64,000 nt of DNA from Erpetoichthys calabaricus. Taxonomy: Eukaryota > Chordata > Cladistia > Polypteriformes > Polypteridae. Of the stretch, positions 39,983 to 50,951 are shown piece by piece. Position 1 is the stretch's first letter, and every line of letters starts with the position of its first letter. The notes below the pieces were generated by a model, which searched no databases, was not told the origin of the DNA, and saw only the letters and a program-made list of their open reading frames with translations. The position numbers and the translations under genes are program-made. Where the stretch lies: the NCBI RefSeq assembly GCF_900747795.2, contig NC_041397.2:163412480-163476479 (forward strand), written 5' to 3'.

Positions 39983-41498
39983 CTAAATGAAATGTAATTA
40001 TTTTAATACAGCCTAGTAGCCCCAAAGTCCGGATGATTTTTAGATGTATCAAGTGTATTGTTGAATAATGGGATAAATGAATAGTATAAGATGTACCTGT
40101 ATGTATGAGATTATATCTTAATACACAGGGAACCTGAGACCTGGCTGTCTGTTTTTATTTACGTCTTTAAAAAGTTTGTATGTATACATTTTTCTATGGT
40201 ACCTGTTTCTTTATCCGCTTTTTTCACAAAGGTCTGGTATCTTTGTAAGACGGTCGTATAAAGTTTTACTTTTGCATCAGAGCTCAAGTCACCGCGTTCA
40301 AGTATGAATTTCATTTGTTTATTCAGTTCCATTTCCGTAGCATTTAAAAGGTCGCTGGAAGCCGGAGCTTTCCGCCGCATTGTAGCCTTTTGTTTTCGAG
40401 GTACTAGGCACATCTTGCGCATGTATTCATATTTATCCTTTCGAATCTATTAAACTAGTAATGAAAGGAATGGCAGTGCTTATGATGATTTTTGATTTTT
40501 TGCTTAGCTCATTTCTATAACATAGGAGCCTTTTGACAAAGGAAAACTCTGTAAATACACTTGTGCATTTAAACGGAGATTTATAAGAAAGCAGGTTTCT
40601 ACCATATCCCAGTTTTGTACGTGCATTTAAAAGCACTCACTGTTACACTAGCACAAAATTGATATTTTCTGTCTACTCAAAAAACTAAAATTATTTCTAT
40701 TAACACAGGTGATAATTAGAAAACATTTTACTATTTTTAATTAAAAAGTTAAAAACAGAAAAGCCCAATTATGATTTTTGTTTTGTCATGGGAGGGTCCT
40801 AGGGTGACACTTTTCCCCTTTATACTCTTTCTTACGTAGACCTTAACACATATTCTTACCAAAATAGTTCATCACTTCCCAATTCCTGAAACTTTAGATA
40901 ATTAGACAGAGCTCCATAACAGGCAAGAGAAAAAGAAAAGTATTATAGGTCAAATACACAGTGCCATAAAACAAAAGAAAAATAAAGTGTGAACACCACA
41001 CAACCTGGTATTGCTAGATGTTTCGTTTTTTTCCAGGTGACCCATTTTTTTTGTGTTGTGTGAGGTATCAGCCATAAGTCAAGATCTTTCCTTTATTCTT
41101 TTTTGATCAGCTTTTATACTGATTTTATAAAGCTAATCTAGGTATGATGTGGTCATCCTGTCTCCAAGACAACTTTACCTTTATTACATTTAAATTTCTT
41201 GTCTCTGAAAATTCATTCATAGCTCATACGCTTCTGCTCTTAGAGCCAGGAGGCTATAGTGCGGTGTGCTTGTTTAACTAGAGGCAAGGGTTGTAGGAAG
41301 CGCTCTTCTGCACATCCGAAGTTCATTGAACTAAAATCATGTTTTTAAAATCAGCTTTAGCCAACAGCTCAGCACGTTTGTATAGCTCACTAAATAGCAG
41401 AGCTAATTACTCTTTCTGCTTAAACTAATTATCAAATATTCAGGTAATTCTTAATTAAACACTAAAGCATTAGTGAACAAAATATATTTTCAGTAGCC
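39983..41498. other. Left-arm-only segment of the palindrome
   Basis: About 1516 bp with no counterpart in the right arm, where the flanks are directly joined near 48640. It contains one small minus-strand frame (40159-40422). A block at 41236-41290 (agccaggaggctatagtg, tgcttgtttaactaga) repeats 39657-39702 in the same orientation, so the difference could reflect recombination between direct repeats in one arm. Confidence 0.75.
40159..40422 (-). CDS. Small unrecognised ORF (87 aa) in the insert
   Basis: The frame encodes a basic N-terminus (KMCLVPRKQKATMRRKAP) followed by a helical block with ATEMELNKQMKFILERGDLS and AKVKLYTTVLQRYQTFVKK. The 'D-S-S-D-x-K-x-x-L-Y-x-x-V-L-Q-R-Y' pattern reminds me of small proteins that accompany some virus-like mobile elements in animal genomes, but this is memory of a pattern, not an identification. 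It occurs only in the left arm. Function unknown; it may not be expressed. Confidence 0.35.
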   Translation of the reverse strand: MRKMCLVPRKQKATMRRKAPASSDLLNATEMELNKQMKFILERGDLSSDAKVKLYTTVLQRYQTFVKKADKETGTIEKCIHTNFLKT

Positions 41499-42144
41499 AA
41501 GTAAAATGACCAGTTGCTTTAACATGAAAATAAAGCATCTTTACAAAATAAAGCATCTAAAAGCATCTTTGTAAAGGTCCAATTTTAAAACATTATAAGA
41601 AAAAGCCTTGTTTCCAAAAGAGTTCTGCCCATTTTTTCCAACAGTTTTCTTGACTGATCTTTGGAATCATCAGTGCCTTTCTGATCACATCCACCCCAAA
41701 CATAGCATATAACTTAATTTCTGTACTGTACTCATTTTAAATGATAATAGCCAGTATAAGTTCCCTAAAGGAACTGGGTAGGAACTGGAGACATCTGATA
41801 TCTTCTATCATATATCTTTTTTTCTTTTTTGCAAGCCCAAGCAATTCAGATTGTGCTCACAACACAAATGTACGGTTATTTTTTCTCAAATGGCCAAATC
41901 TTTGTCATGCTAATCATGAAAAATTTAAAAAAATAAAAATCAGATTTTATTCTCATTACAGTTTATTTGCATATTTTATTATACATGCTTAACTTTTATC
42001 GACATTTACCTTATTTATTTATATATATATATATATTTATTTTTCTAGTATCAGAATGTAGTTTAAGTTAATTTGTTTTGGGTTCAATAGATGTATTTTT
42101 CATATTTTCGATTCTTGATTTCTTTTTTCACATCTTCGCACCCC

Positions 42145-42178
42145 CTAGGTGGGGCCCACCCCACAGTTTGAGAATCAC
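42145..42178 (-). mobile_element. hAT-like transposon end, left-arm copy
   Basis: On the minus strand cagtgattctcaaactgtgg and the following gggtgggccccacctagg match the terminal sequence of Charlie/MER-type hAT non-autonomous elements. The mirror copy is at 47951-47984. The other end of the element was not located. Confidence 0.5.
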
Positions 42179-43140
42179 TGTTGTAGGGGGGTTATTTGTA
42201 AAACACTCTGTGGCACTTCAAGCTAAATTAGATTCCCTCAGTTATTCAGCTGTCCATCGGTGTTACATTTTTGTTATAAATTGTATTTAGTCTCTCTTTA
42301 TTTACTAAACATTTTATACGATGATTAGAAAACAGTTATCTTGTTCAGGCTTTAATTTAAATCAGCATTTTCATCAACAGGTTATAACCACTTTGGTACG
42401 CAGGGTGCTTTGTATAATACAAAGTTTTAGAAATTCTGTTAACGCTTGGTAAGAGCCTTCCATTTTACATCAGTTGTGAGCCCCTGAAAAATAAGAATAG
42501 TTATTGTATCTTATATGAGCCTATACACTACAGGGCTGATGATTAGGCTTATTTTGGACACGTTAGGCAATTCAAGAAGGAAAATGTTTTAGTGAATATT
42601 TACATAATATCTATAATATGTGTTAACACAAGGATTAAAATTTTACTAAAACTGTGAGGTTTATTCTTTCTTTTAGGTAGTCCATCTATCATTGAAAATG
42701 GCTTTTCCCCTCTGTTTGTGAAAAAAGCACCTTTTGTTTTAGTAGCATTCAGGGTGAAGGGGATATAAGTTTGAACTGGGATTCCAAGAGTCAACAAGTG
42801 TCTGCAATCTTCTTGAATACGAGTCAAAGGACCAGGGTTTGTGCAATGATCACGGTCAGGGGCAGAGTTAAGCTAGACATTATTATTCCAAAATGAAACA
42901 TTGACTCGCCCATATCACAAATATAAGATAGTAAAAACTAAAATTTACAAATACTAAGTCACAGAGGAGATTAAAAAACATATTAAGACCGGATCAACAA
43001 GGGATCACCCCAAACTCACAGCACACTACAACAGAACCTACGTGTTCTGCGGTATATTATCAGTTAAACTGTCATCTGTTTAGGCAGTTCCACAGGGTTG
43101 CAAAGAGTTGGGGAAAACATTATTTAACATCTGCTAGTAT

Positions 43141-43278
43141 GATGCTCTGCGGTGGGTTGGCACCCTGCCCGGGATTGGTTCCTGCCTTGTGCCCTGTGTT
43201 GGCTGGGATTGGCTCCAGTAGACCCCCGTGACCCTGTGTTCAGATTCAGCGGGTTGGAAAATGGATGGATGGATGGAT
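43141..43278 (+). mobile_element. V-SINE 3' fragment, left-arm copy
   Basis: ctctgcggtgggttggcacc ... ttggctccagtagaccccc ... (GGAT)n. 5'-truncated. The exact mirror lies at 46851-46986, so the SINE was present before the inverted duplication. Confidence 0.85.
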
Positions 43279-44451
43279 AGTATGATGCTAATTAACATTA
43301 GCCTGTTATTGTTAGAATCCTATCTGGCACTAAAAGTGAGGTGTGTGTTCCTCCTGATTCAGGAAGAACATTAAATATTGGAGTTTAGAATACTAACTAG
43401 ACTGGTAGTCTTGATGGTATGGACATTTGTGCCAAAATAATTAAATAAATAAAAGTTAATTATGAAGTAAATAATCACATGAAAAAGTGGAGTTATAAAG
43501 GAGTTATTACAATTTGAAAAACTGCCGTGATGTATAAAAAAAACATTGATAAGATGACAAAACCAGCATGAAAAGAAACCTTTTGAAATAAATAATAAGC
43601 TTTTTTGACATGTGCAGTCTGGAATAGTCTGAATATGTCTTAAACAGTTAATTTTTAAATAAAACATATTAAAAATATTAAAAGTGAATAAAGTACAGAA
43701 GTAGCCTTTAATGATATCCATTCGTGTTAAGTATTATCAAGCACTGGGTTCTGTTTATAAGATTTATTTAATTTAGTTATAAGCAAAATGATTGGCTGCA
43801 TTTTGCTTTGAAATTAACCATAGTTTGATACAGCTTTAAGAATTAGAATGCAAGACGAAACTATATACTTAATAACAAATGTTGCTGTTTCAATAGGGAT
43901 ATTTTGGATCTCTGTTTTATTTTAACCTTTTGACAAGAAACCCCTGGACAGGGACATATACCACATATATTGAAAATGAACAGTGCCGACATGCTAACTA
44001 AATAGATATAATCTAAGATATTTTAGAATATGGACCTCTGCGCTAACCCCATGATTCTGACAAACTAAAGGGTCTCCACTTAATTGTCAAACTTTCTGCA
44101 GGGCTGTGAATCTTGTAATGGAGAGTGTAAAAGATTCTTTAATCTTTACTCTGTAAAGGTCAATATGACGGAGATGTAGCGCCTGTGTCCACAGTGTTAA
44201 CCAATCATAGGACATGATGTTCAAAATTCACCTAGGGTTTTTCCGAAGAGATGGGACAAGTGCGGTATGTGTTCTGTATTCTCTTTTCTGTATTACCTAT
44301 TCACAATGACCATACTCCCGAGATCTTAGGCCTTTTTATGTAGAAGTACATTTCACAGACCTGAATAAGAGGCAACCCTCAAAATGCTCTTGACATAAAG
44401 GAGTGCCAATCAGGCGGGTGTGGTGGGAATCTCTTTTCAAATAGTCTTTGC

Positions 44452-45676
44452 TCCACCAAGGACCACCGCATTCTCAGAGTTATAATATGCTTTTTCCAAG
44501 ACCTGCTCCATCCTCGACGGTGAAAGAAATTAGGGTTAGGGTTTAAAAATCAAATGGTACTTTATTAGTCATTTTCAAAAACAATATAAAAATTCAGAGA
44601 GGTTTTACCAACCACTTCAAAACATAATATTACAACTCAACAGCCTGTTTAAAAGCCGACAAAAGCATATGATATCACTGATACATTCAGTTCAGACACT
44701 TCATCTGATTTTTCTAGGTCTTATACCCCATAAAACCTAAAGGTCCATCAGACCTATCCAGTCCAGAAAAATGACTTTGGAGAAAGCCTCGGCTATTTCA
44801 AATATTTTTGAGAAAAAGTCATCGTCCGTGTTATGAAAGTCTTGTACAATAGCCTCCTTAATAGAATATTCATTTTTTCCGATCATCGACAGCATTTTTG
44901 TACAAAGGCGTGAATCTGGTGAAAAGGCAGAAAGATGTTGAAGCAACCCAGAGTCTTGATGACAAGGCTCCTGAGCCACGGTTTGCAGAAAACAGACAGC
45001 AGCTGCTGCCGAGCTGGTCAGTCTCAAACAGACACGTAGGCCGTGCCTGGCTGGGTTGGTCTATTCAACATCCCTGACTGGTACTTTTAGGTACCAATCC
45101 ACTATTACATCCAGCAGAGCCGTCATCCAACTCTTCCCCGGCTTCAGAGCCTTTTGAAATGTTTCACCCAGGTTCCGTCAGTTTGTTCAAGGACCATGCC
45201 GCATAATCCGCATCCTTGGATGATATTTTCCAAGCGGCCGGAACCTCTACCAGGTCTTACACAAACTCTTCTTGTTGCCTGGCTTAAATGGCTATCTCCT
45301 CAGCCCCTGCTAGGCTCCCCGGAACATCATTAGCATGTACAAAAATGTCATGTACTGCGTGGTTCTCCAGGAAAGTATCCAACCAATACATATTACCAGG
45401 GGCAGGTAACGGAGGGTCAGGCTCCTAGATCTGGTCATTTGAAGGCATAAGAAGGCTGGTCAAGAAGGCTGGTCAGGAGGCTAGCTGTTAGGCATAGAGT
45501 CCTCGGAGTCGGGCACGATAGCCTCACATCAAAACAGGCCATCGTAGGGGACAGTCTGGTCCGTAGACCATCATGCCTGATCAGAAGCATAGCCAGAGAG
45601 GTGCTGATTGTTAACCGTTCAAAACATGTCGTTGAAAAAAGTTTTTTATAGCCCTGCACATCCTGGCCGCTTGGGG
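44452..45676. other. Palindrome loop (spacer)
   Basis: About 1.2 kb between the arms with no self-complementarity to the arms. The minus strand is coding-like over most of its length, with 44737-45027 as the clearest open stretch and further protein-like pieces (WLDTFLENHAVHDIFVHAND near 45370). A local direct repeat agaaggctggtcaagaaggctggtcaggaggct lies at about 45451-45482 (unit gaaggctggtca). Confidence 0.7.
44737..45027 (-). CDS. Unrecognised ORF in palindrome loop
   Basis: Ninety-six codons on the minus strand, helix-rich, with LQHLSAFSPDSRLCTKML near residue 29, NEYSIKEAIVQDFH near 51, and NTDDDFFSKIFEIAEAFSKV near 66 toward the C-terminus. The last block resembles NTEDDSVEKAIQMASEILSR in the unrecognised minus-strand frame at 62886-63530. 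Protein-like sequence continues upstream (higher coordinates) in the loop. I do not recognise the family. It may be the 3' exon or tail of a longer, partly eroded gene. Confidence 0.4.
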   Translation of the reverse strand: MRLTSSAAAAVCFLQTVAQEPCHQDSGLLQHLSAFSPDSRLCTKMLSMIGKNEYSIKEAIVQDFHNTDDDFFSKIFEIAEAFSKVIFLDWIGLMDL

Positions 45677-48600
45677 GCAAAGACTCTTTGAAAAGAGATT
45701 CCCACCCCACCTGCCTGATTGGCCCTCCTTTGTGTCAAGAGCATTTTGAGGGTTGTCTCTTATTCAGGTCTGTGAAATGTACTTCTACATAAAAAGGCCT
45801 AAGATCTCGGGAGTATGGTCATTGTGAATAGGTAATACAGAAAAGAGAATACAGAACACATGCCGCACTTGTCCCATCTCTTCGGAAAAACCCTAGGTGA
45901 ATTTTGAACATCATGTCCTATGATTGGTTAACACTGTGGACACAGGCGCTACATCTCCGTCATATTGACCTTTACAGAGTAAAGATTAAAGAATCTTTTA
46001 CACTCTCCATTACAAGATTCACAGCCCTGCAGAAAGTTTGACAATTAAGTGGAGACCCTTTAGTTTGTCAGAATCATGGGGTTAGCGCAGAGGTCCATAT
46101 TCTAAAATATCTTAGATTATATCTATTTAGTTAGCATGTCGGCACTGTTCATTTTCAATATATGTGGTATATGTCCCTGTCCAGGGGTTTCTTGTCAAAA
46201 GGTTAAAATAAAACAGAGATCCAAAATATCCCTATTGAAACAGCAACATTTGTTATTAAGTATATAGTTTCGTCTTGCATTCTAATTCTTAAAGCTGTAT
46301 CAAACTATGGTTAATTTCAAAGCAAAATGCAGCCAATCATTTTGCTTATAACTAAATTAAATAAATCTTATAAACAGAACCCAGTGCTTGATAATACTTA
46401 ACACGAATGGATATCATTAAAGGCTACTTCTGTACTTTATTCACTTTTAATATTTTTAATATGTTTTATTTAAAAATTAACTGTTTAAGACATATTCAGA
46501 CTATTCCAGACTGCACATGTCAAAAAAAGCTTATTATTTATTTCAAAAGGTTTCTTTTCATGCTGGTTTTGTCATCTTATCAATGTTTTTTTTATACATC
46601 ACGGCAGTTTTTCAAATTGTAATAACTCCTTTATAACTCCACTTTTTCATGTGATTATTTACTTCATAATTAACTTTTATTTATTTAATTATTTTGGCAC
46701 AAATGTCCATACCATCAAGACTACCAGTCTAGTTAGTATTCTAAACTCCAATATTTAATGTTCTTCCTGAATCAGGAGGAACACACACCTCACTTTTAGT
46801 GCCAGATAGGATTCTAACAATAACAGGCTAATGTTAATTAGCATCATACTATCCATCCATCCATCCATTTTCCAACCCGCTGAATCTGAACACAGGGTCA
46901 CGGGGGTCTACTGGAGCCAATCCCAGCCAACACAGGGCACAAGGCAGGAACCAATCCCGGGCAGGGTGCCAACCCACCACAGAGCATCATACTAGCAGAT
47001 GTTAAATAATGTTTTCCCCAACTCTTTGCAACCCTGTGGAACTGCCTAAACAGATGACAGTTTAACTGATAATATACCGCAGAACACGTAGGTTCTGTTG
47101 TAGTGTGCTGTGAGTTTGGGGTGATCCCTTGTTGATCCGGTCTTAATATGATTTTTAATCTCCTCTGTGACTTAGTATTTGTAAATTTTAGTTTTTACTA
47201 TCTTATATTTGTGATATGGGTGAGTCAATGTTTCATTTTGGAATAATAATGTCTAGCTTAACTCTGCCCCTGACTGTGATCATTGCACAAACCCTGGTCC
47301 TTTGACTCGTATTCAAGAAGATTGCAGACACTTGTTGACTCTTGGAATCCCAGTTCAAACTTACATCCCCTTCACCCTGAATGCTACTAAAACAAAAGGT
47401 GCTTTTTTCACAAACAGAGGGGAAAAGCCATTTTCAATGATAGATGGACTACCTAAAAGAAAGAATAAACCTCACAGTTTTAGTAAAATTTTAATTCTTG
47501 TGTTAACCCATATTATAGATATTATGTAAATATTCACTAAAACATTTTCCTTCTTGAATTGCCTAACGTGTCCAAAATAAGCCTAATCATCAGCCCTGTA
47601 GTGTATAGGCTCATATAAGATACAATAACTATTCTTATTTTTCAGGGGCTCACAACTGATGTAAAATGGAAGGCTCTTACCAAGCGTTAACAGAATTTCT
47701 AAAACTTTGTATTATACAAAGCACCCTGCGTACCAAAGTGGTTATAACCTGTTGATGAAAATGCTGATTTAAATTAAAGCCTGAACAAGATAACTGTTTT
47801 CTAATCATCGTATAAAATGTTTAGTAAATAAAGAGAGACTAAATACAATTTATAACAAAAATGTAACACCGATGGACAGCTGAATAACTGAGGGAATCTA
47901 ATTTAGCTTGAAGTGCCACAGAGTGTTTTACAAATAACCCCCCTACAACAGTGATTCTCAAACTGTGGGGTGGGCCCCACCTAGGGGGTGCGAAGATGTG
48001 AAAAAAGAAATCAAGAATCGAAAATATGAAAAATACATCTATTGAACCCAAAACAAATTAACTTAAACTACATTCTGATACTAGAAAAATAAATATATAT
48101 ATATATAAATAAATAAGGTAAATGTCGATAAAAGTCAAGTATGTATAATAAAATATGCAAATAAACTGTAATGAGAATAAAATCTGATTTTTATTTTTTT
48201 AAATTTTTCATGATTAGCATGACAAAGATTTGGCCATTTGAGAAAAAATAACCGTACATTTGTGTTGTGAGCACAATCTGAATTGCTTGGGCTTGCAAAA
48301 AAGAAAAAAAGATATATGATAGAAGATATCAGATGTCTCCAGTTCCTACCCAGTTCCTTTAGGGAACTTATACTGGCTATTATCATTTAAAATGAGTACA
48401 GTACAGAAATTAAGTTATATGCTATGTTTGGGGTGGATGTGATCAGAAAGGCACTGATGATTCCAAAGATCAGTCAAGAAAACTGTTGGAAAAAATGGGC
48501 AGAACTCTTTTGGAAACAAGGCTTTATCTTATAATGTTTTAAAATTGGACCTTTACAAAGATGCTTTTAGATGCTTTATTTTGTAAAGATGCTTTATTTT

Positions 48601-49489
48601 CATGTTAAAGCAACTGGTCATTTTACTTGGAATGAAAACACAGTTGCATTAAGCTCCTGGTCTCTGTTCATCCTTGGAGGCTGTCTCCAACCGGCTATCC
48701 AAATGAGGGTTTATAAAGTAAAAATGTTTCATTACCTCAGACTTTTAAAAACAGGCGGATCCGTACAGAAAACAACCGGTTACAGCGGGATTCCGATTCG
48801 AAAGAGTACGCATTTCACAAATGGGGCCCTTCTGCACGTATTTCAGAATACTTAGCTCTTAACTATGCCACAGCTAATTCACAGCCTGCCTGCATTTTTA
48901 AACCCTGCATCTAGTTAAACAAGCACACTTTACTATAACCTCCTGGCTCAAAGAGCAAATCTTTTTTAGTAACTGTCTTTTGTCTGATTTTAGACAGACC
49001 CTGGAAAATAAGCCCTAAGGTTAATCTCTGTATATATATGTGAACATTCTTGGTATCATCCACCAATCGCCCAGGTCAGATTTTTTTATACGTCTCAAAC
49101 GTGATTTAAAAGGGAACTGCGGCATACGTTTGTGTGATTTTTACAAGGCTTATATCAAACTAGTTATCTCATGCATTACCTTGAAAAGTGAAGTACAATC
49201 CATGGACAGACGTTACGTTCTGGGCGCTCACGAACAGGTTGGGGTCGGAGGAAGGGATCTTACAGACAGCAAGTTGGTAGTTGAGAAATCGGTCTAAAAT
49301 AGTTGGAGTGGAGATGGCTCTCTGAAACTGCTTCTCAGAATGTCCTTCTTTTCTCACACTATGTGATAATCAGGAAACAGGGAGCTGACATGCAAATAGA
49401 TCAAAATAAATTCACTAAAAAATGGTTCAGAAACCCTTCTGCTGTGCCACCCGTGACTTTGCTAGTAGCTGAGGGATTTGAGAGCAAAG
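45677..49489. repeat. Large palindrome, right arm
   Basis: Reverse complement of the left arm (39117-44451) without the left-only 1.5 kb. The outer end (49432-49489) is the inverted piece of Ty3 gag (reverse complement of aatccctcagctactagcaa). The inner end carries aaagagattcccacc and gcctgattggcc, paired with 44400-44445 in the left arm. Differences from the left arm are few and include a one-base change in a run of A/T near 46530. Confidence 0.93.
46851..46986 (-). mobile_element. V-SINE 3' fragment, right-arm copy
   Basis: Mirror of the fragment at 43141-43278, carried by the inverted duplication rather than by an independent insertion. Confidence 0.85.
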
Positions 49490-50160
49490 CCGGACACCGA
49501 CAAGTCCTGTATTTTTTAAAAAGTCACCTTTGCATGCCACAAGGTAAGGCAGTTTTTTCACACTGACCCCCGAATGATCTGACCTGGGTTTAAAGATCTG
49601 GCCTGGCCCCCGGGGCCTCAACAGACGCCTGTGAGGTGTGAATTGCTCCCAAAGGCTTTGCCAAAGAGTGCTTTAAAATGCATTTCTCGATCCCCAGAGG
49701 TCCGATCTGTTTAAGGCGATCTAACTTGGATGGAATAGGGCTTTTTTAAGATATACTTTATTATATAAAATATACAGCCGAGGCTTGATTTTTTTTTAGA
49801 CGTTTCAAATGTTCTTTTAAAGGGCCCTGTTGCCTATTATTTAACGGTGTGTGTGATTTCTTTACAGGGCTTATATCGAACTATATTTAAAATGGGATGG
49901 AAAAGGGATTGTTTTATGTAAATTATACATCCGACGCTTGATTTTTTTTTATACGTCTCAAACAAGCTATAAAAGGTCCCTGTTGCCTATTATTTAACTG
50001 TGTATGATTTTTAAAATCCTTTAAAAGTTAAGTACAACCTTTACATATCATGGACAGAAGGTCTGGCCGTTCAGCCATCAATGGGGATGGGGGTGTGAGA
50101 TTGCAAGCGAACTCACAAGGGCTTCCCCCAGCGGGACGCCCGATATCTTACAGCTATAGG
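49078..50160 (+). repeat. Three related segments in tandem order
   Basis: Segments at 49078-49270, 49786-49895 and 49935-50160 share the order: T-run plus 'agacgttt/tacgtctcaaa', then aaaagg..(a/c)ctg, 'tgtgatttttac/tttac', 'gggcttatatc(a/g)aact'. In the first and third they continue with 'aagtacaa' and 'catggacagac/ag' to a conserved 'atcttacag'. The first segment is part of the palindrome arm (mirrored near 39340-39532); the other two lie outside it. Confidence 0.55.
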
Positions 50161-50640
50161 CCCTGGACAATTCGCGCCTGCGCAGAACTCAGCCCCTAAA
50201 CAGTACGTACTCGAGTGCGCGCGCAGAACACAGCAGGGAGGGGTTAGGGGGTGGTATCTAGTGGAGCTCCGGGCTCATAGAGTTTGCAGCTATACCCAGC
50301 TGCTGATAAGGATGCTTGTGCAGAACACAGCAGGAGGGGGTTTCCAGCTATTGACACGTGCCTGCTCGCAGGGGCTCAGAGACTGTCAGCTTTTTAGAGA
50401 TCCAGGTACTCTGCTATGTAGACAGAGAGAACCGCTGCTCGTATTTCGAACTACACGCGCTTGCCTGCGTGTATGCTTGGAGCTTCGACCCCTGGGGTAT
50501 CACACAGAGGCTGCCTGCTCCACTCTCATGCCTCAAGAGAGTGGGGAGAGAGTGAAAGCCTGTGCCTGCTAACAGCATGGACAGCGCAGAGACTGTCTGG
50601 GGTCTTTCTCTGCTTCACTTAGATGAAATAAAAAATGGTT
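50161..50640 (+). other. CpG-rich, promoter-like stretch inside the insert
   Basis: A local CpG- and GC-rich island in an AT-rich region. It includes gcgcctgcgcagaact and gagtgcgcgcgcagaac, which resemble NRF-1-type sites, and repeats of cagaacacagcagg (near 50225 and 50322). A 103-codon frame (50261-50572) is open but has no recognised motifs. Regulatory role is inferred from composition only. Confidence 0.35.
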
Positions 50641-50951
50641 TACAAGTGCTAAACCAAAGTTTAGATAGATATTTAAAGTAATAGATATTTTAAATAATAG
50701 ATACAGGGGTACTTACCCAAAACAGTAGAGGCAGGAAAGGCTATAAGGTAGATCGCTCCGGCTGGAACATGCTCTGGGCCTGTCCTCGGGAGAAGTGGTC
50801 AAGGAAGTGGAAGGGGCCAGTCATCAGGGCCTGCCTGACCAGGAGCCAAGGCAGAGGTAGGTCCTTCATACCTGGGACCACCAATAGATGTGAACGGCAG
50901 AGGCCTTCCCTAACATGCCTAGACTTGTCCTTGGGAGAGGGGGGTCGGGGT

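Larger units (their letters stand above)
39117..44451. repeat. Large palindrome, left arm
   Basis: Reverse-complement copy of 45677-49489. Matching landmarks: 39253 pairs with 49357, 41741 with 48386, 42078 with 48051, 42600 with 47529 and 43721 with 46407. The sum of paired coordinates is about 88610 in the outer part and about 90128 in the inner part, so the left arm has about 1.5 kb (39983-41498) that the right arm lacks. Conceptual translations of three 70-83 codon stretches are identical or differ at one residue between the arms, so the arms are very similar. A SINE end and a hAT-like end inside the arm are mirrored in the partner. Confidence 0.93.

Noticed and set aside
39117-49489. Palindrome as a simple hairpin or adapter artefact of sequencing
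   Set aside because: The arms differ by a few bases and a 1.5-kb segment, and a 1.2-kb unique loop separates them. An artefact would give perfect arms and little or no loop. Read-level proof is still lacking.
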